From an uncultured Clostridium sp. (GTDB lineage: Bacteria > Bacillota > Clostridia > TANB77 > CAG-508), in assembly GCA_900555615.1 (NCBI GenBank), contig USMB01000009.1, positions 1 through 44,817 on the forward strand: 44,817 nucleotides of DNA, in the 5' to 3' direction. Under the pieces are notes generated by a model. The model ran no database searches. It saw only the letters and a list, made by a program, of their open reading frames with translations, and was not told the origin of the DNA. Each line of letters starts with the position of its first letter. Within the stretch, counting starts at the first letter, position 1. The position numbers were made by a program, and so were the translations under genes. Below, in pieces: positions 43,416 through 44,817 of the stretch.

Positions 43416-44817
43416 TTACTGCTCTGTTTTGTCCAAAATATTTGTAAAATATCCTGGTTCTTCTTCTGTATCTATTCTTGCATATGTTGCATTTGTATAA
43501 TTTGAATTGTATGTTGTTCCATTTCCTCCTACTATACTAGTACAATCACTAAACATACCTCCATCATTTGATACCGCTGCTGTTGTCCAACCAGTGCTTG
43601 TAGTTGCATCATATTGTTTTACATAAATGTTTTTTAATTTATGACATTGATAAAACATACCTTGCATAATGGTTACTTTGCTTGTATCAAAACTACTTAA
43701 ATCTAATTCAGTTAATCTACTACAGTATGCAAAAATATCATACATATCGGTTACTTTACTTGTATTAAAACCACTTAAATCTAATTTTGTCAATCCACTA
43801 CATCTAGCAAACATACTATTCATTGTCGTTACTTTGCTTGTATTAAAACTACTTACATCTAATTGGGTTAATCCACTGCAGTTATAAAACATACCTTGCA
43901 TATTTGTTACTTGGCTTGTATTAAAGTTACTTACATCTAATGTTGTTAATCCACTACATCTAGAAAACATAGCATACATATTTTTTACTTTGCTTGTATT
44001 AAAACTACTTAAATCTAATGTTGTCAATCCACTACATCCAGAAAACATAGACTGCATATCCGTTACTTGGCTTGTATCAAAGTTGCTTACATCTAATGCT
44101 GTTAATCCACTACATCCAGAAAACATCTCCGTCATACTCGTTACTTTGCTTGTATCAAAGTTGCTTACATCTAATGTTGTTAATCCACTACATACATTGA
44201 ACATAGAGTTCATAGTCGTCACTTGGCTTGTATCAAAGTTACTTAAATCTAATGTTGTTAATCCACTACACTTATAGAACATCTGATACATATTTGTAAC
44301 TTTGCTTGTATCAAAGTTGCTTACATTTAATTCAGCTAATCCACTACAATTATAAAACATACCTTGCATATCCGTTACTTGGCTTGTATCAAAGTTGCTT
44401 ACATCTAATGAAGTTAATCCACTACAGCTACCAAACATACCTTGCATATTTGTTACTTGGCTTGTATTAAAACCACTTACATCTAATGTTGTCAATCCTC
44501 TACAGCCATAAAACAAAGATTGCATATTAGTTACTTGACTTGTATCAAATTTGCTTACATCTAATGAAGTTAATCCACTACAGTTACCAAACATACCTTG
44601 CATATTTGTTACTTGGCTTGTATCAAAACTGCTTACATCTATTCCAGTTAATCCTCTACACTGATTAAACATATAAGACATAGTAGTCACTTGGCTTGTA
44701 TCAAAACTACTTACATCTAATGTTGTTAATCCACTACATCCAGAAAACATACTATACATTGTCGTTACTTGGCTTGTATCAAATTTGCTTACATCTAATG
44801 TTGTTAATCCACTACAT
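43416..44817 (-). CDS. BspA-like leucine-rich repeat surface protein (5' part outside window)
   Basis: The frame is open from the stop at 43416 to the window edge at 44817, so the N-terminus lies outside. The visible part is a regular array of 26-residue BspA/DUF285-type repeats, MFxxCSGLTTLDVSxFDTSxVT: 14 complete copies plus one continuing past the edge. It is followed by a C-terminal cap (GGMFSDCTSIVGGNGTTYN, YARIDTEEEPGYFT) and a short end DKTEQ. Such proteins are secreted or surface-attached in gut and oral bacteria, with roles in binding host proteins or other microbes. No LPXTG motif or membrane anchor is seen at the C-terminus, so anchoring must be by the missing N-terminal part or absent. 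The 78-bp DNA period invites recombination and copy-number change. Confidence 0.88.
   Translation of the reverse strand, partial: CSGLTTLDVSKFDTSQVTTMYSMFSGCSGLTTLDVSSFDTSQVTTMSYMFNQCRGLTGIDVSSFDTSQVTNMQGMFGNCSGLTSLDVSKFDTSQVTNMQSLFYGCRGLTTLDVSGFNTSQVTNMQGMFGSCSGLTSLDVSNFDTSQVTDMQGMFYNCSGLAELNVSNFDTSKVTNMYQMFYKCSGLTTLDLSNFDTSQVTTMNSMFNVCSGLTTLDVSNFDTSKVTSMTEMFSGCSGLTALDVSNFDTSQVTDMQSMFSGCSGLTTLDLSSFNTSKVKNMYAMFSRCSGLTTLDVSNFNTSQVTNMQGMFYNCSGLTQLDVSSFNTSKVTTMNSMFARCSGLTKLDLSGFNTSKVTDMYDIFAYCSRLTELDLSSFDTSKVTIMQGMFYQCHKLKNIYVKQYDATTSTGWTTAAVSNDGGMFSDCTSIVGGNGTTYNSNYTNATYARIDTEEEPGYFTNILDKTEQ

Noticed and set aside
43640..44817. Regularly spaced repeats that could be read as a CRISPR-like array
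   Set aside because: The 78-bp period is in frame and encodes BspA-type leucine-rich repeats; there are no unique spacers between short palindromic repeats.

Overview
The window is AT-rich DNA from a Bacillota genome, most likely an anaerobic, gut-type member of the Clostridia. The evidence is the canonical Firmicutes operon ylxM-ffh-rpsP-khpA-rimM-trmD-rplS, the block pyrH-frr-uppS-cdsA-rseP, a T-box in front of pheST, strong AGGAGG-type ribosome binding sites, anaerobic pyruvate formate-lyase with its activase, and Gram-positive surface proteins. The genus cannot be fixed from sequence reading alone. I saw no rRNA, tRNA, CRISPR array, transposase or phage gene.

Layout. From 130 to 38498 every gene lies on the minus strand. 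Read in transcription order (right to left) these are: pflB-pflA (anaerobic pyruvate cleavage); pyrH-frr-uppS-cdsA-rseP (UMP kinase, ribosome recycling, lipid carrier and phospholipid synthesis, site-2 protease); aspS; pheS-pheT behind a phenylalanine T-box; a single-gene unit for a large adenosine-deaminase-like protein with a C-terminal SLOG-like domain; a small multispanning membrane protein; the ylxM-to-rplS operon; a Lon-family protease; an OGG1-type DNA glycosylase; leuS, two paralogous HD-domain hydrolases, topB and an unrecognised 593-residue protein; mfd and a SpoU-type rRNA methyltransferase; and a DUF6514-like gene with topA. From 38770 to 43341 the direction flips: an ankyrin-repeat gene with atypical base composition, a secreted thioester/SpaA adhesin and tex. 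At the right edge a BspA-like leucine-rich repeat protein runs in from outside on the minus strand.

Regulation is easy to read because intergenic gaps are short. I could place about fifteen sigma-A-like promoters, most with exactly 17-bp spacers, and about a dozen intrinsic terminators. In two places (before ylxM and before aspS) the promoter overlaps the terminator of the previous unit. Several genes have ribosome binding sites that fix the start inside the longest open frame (DUF6514-like, mfd, ogg, the membrane protein, the deaminase-like gene, pheS, uppS, pyrH). The coordinates given use the corrected starts.

The most unusual items are the deaminase/SLOG-like fusion (23347-25827), the 593-residue orphan behind topB, a PDZ-less RseP in a locus lacking dxr, an adhesin ending at LPVTGY without a membrane anchor, a foreign-looking ankyrin gene, a 127-bp nested inverted repeat between rseP and aspS, and a textbook terminator hairpin inside the mfd coding region on the antisense strand.
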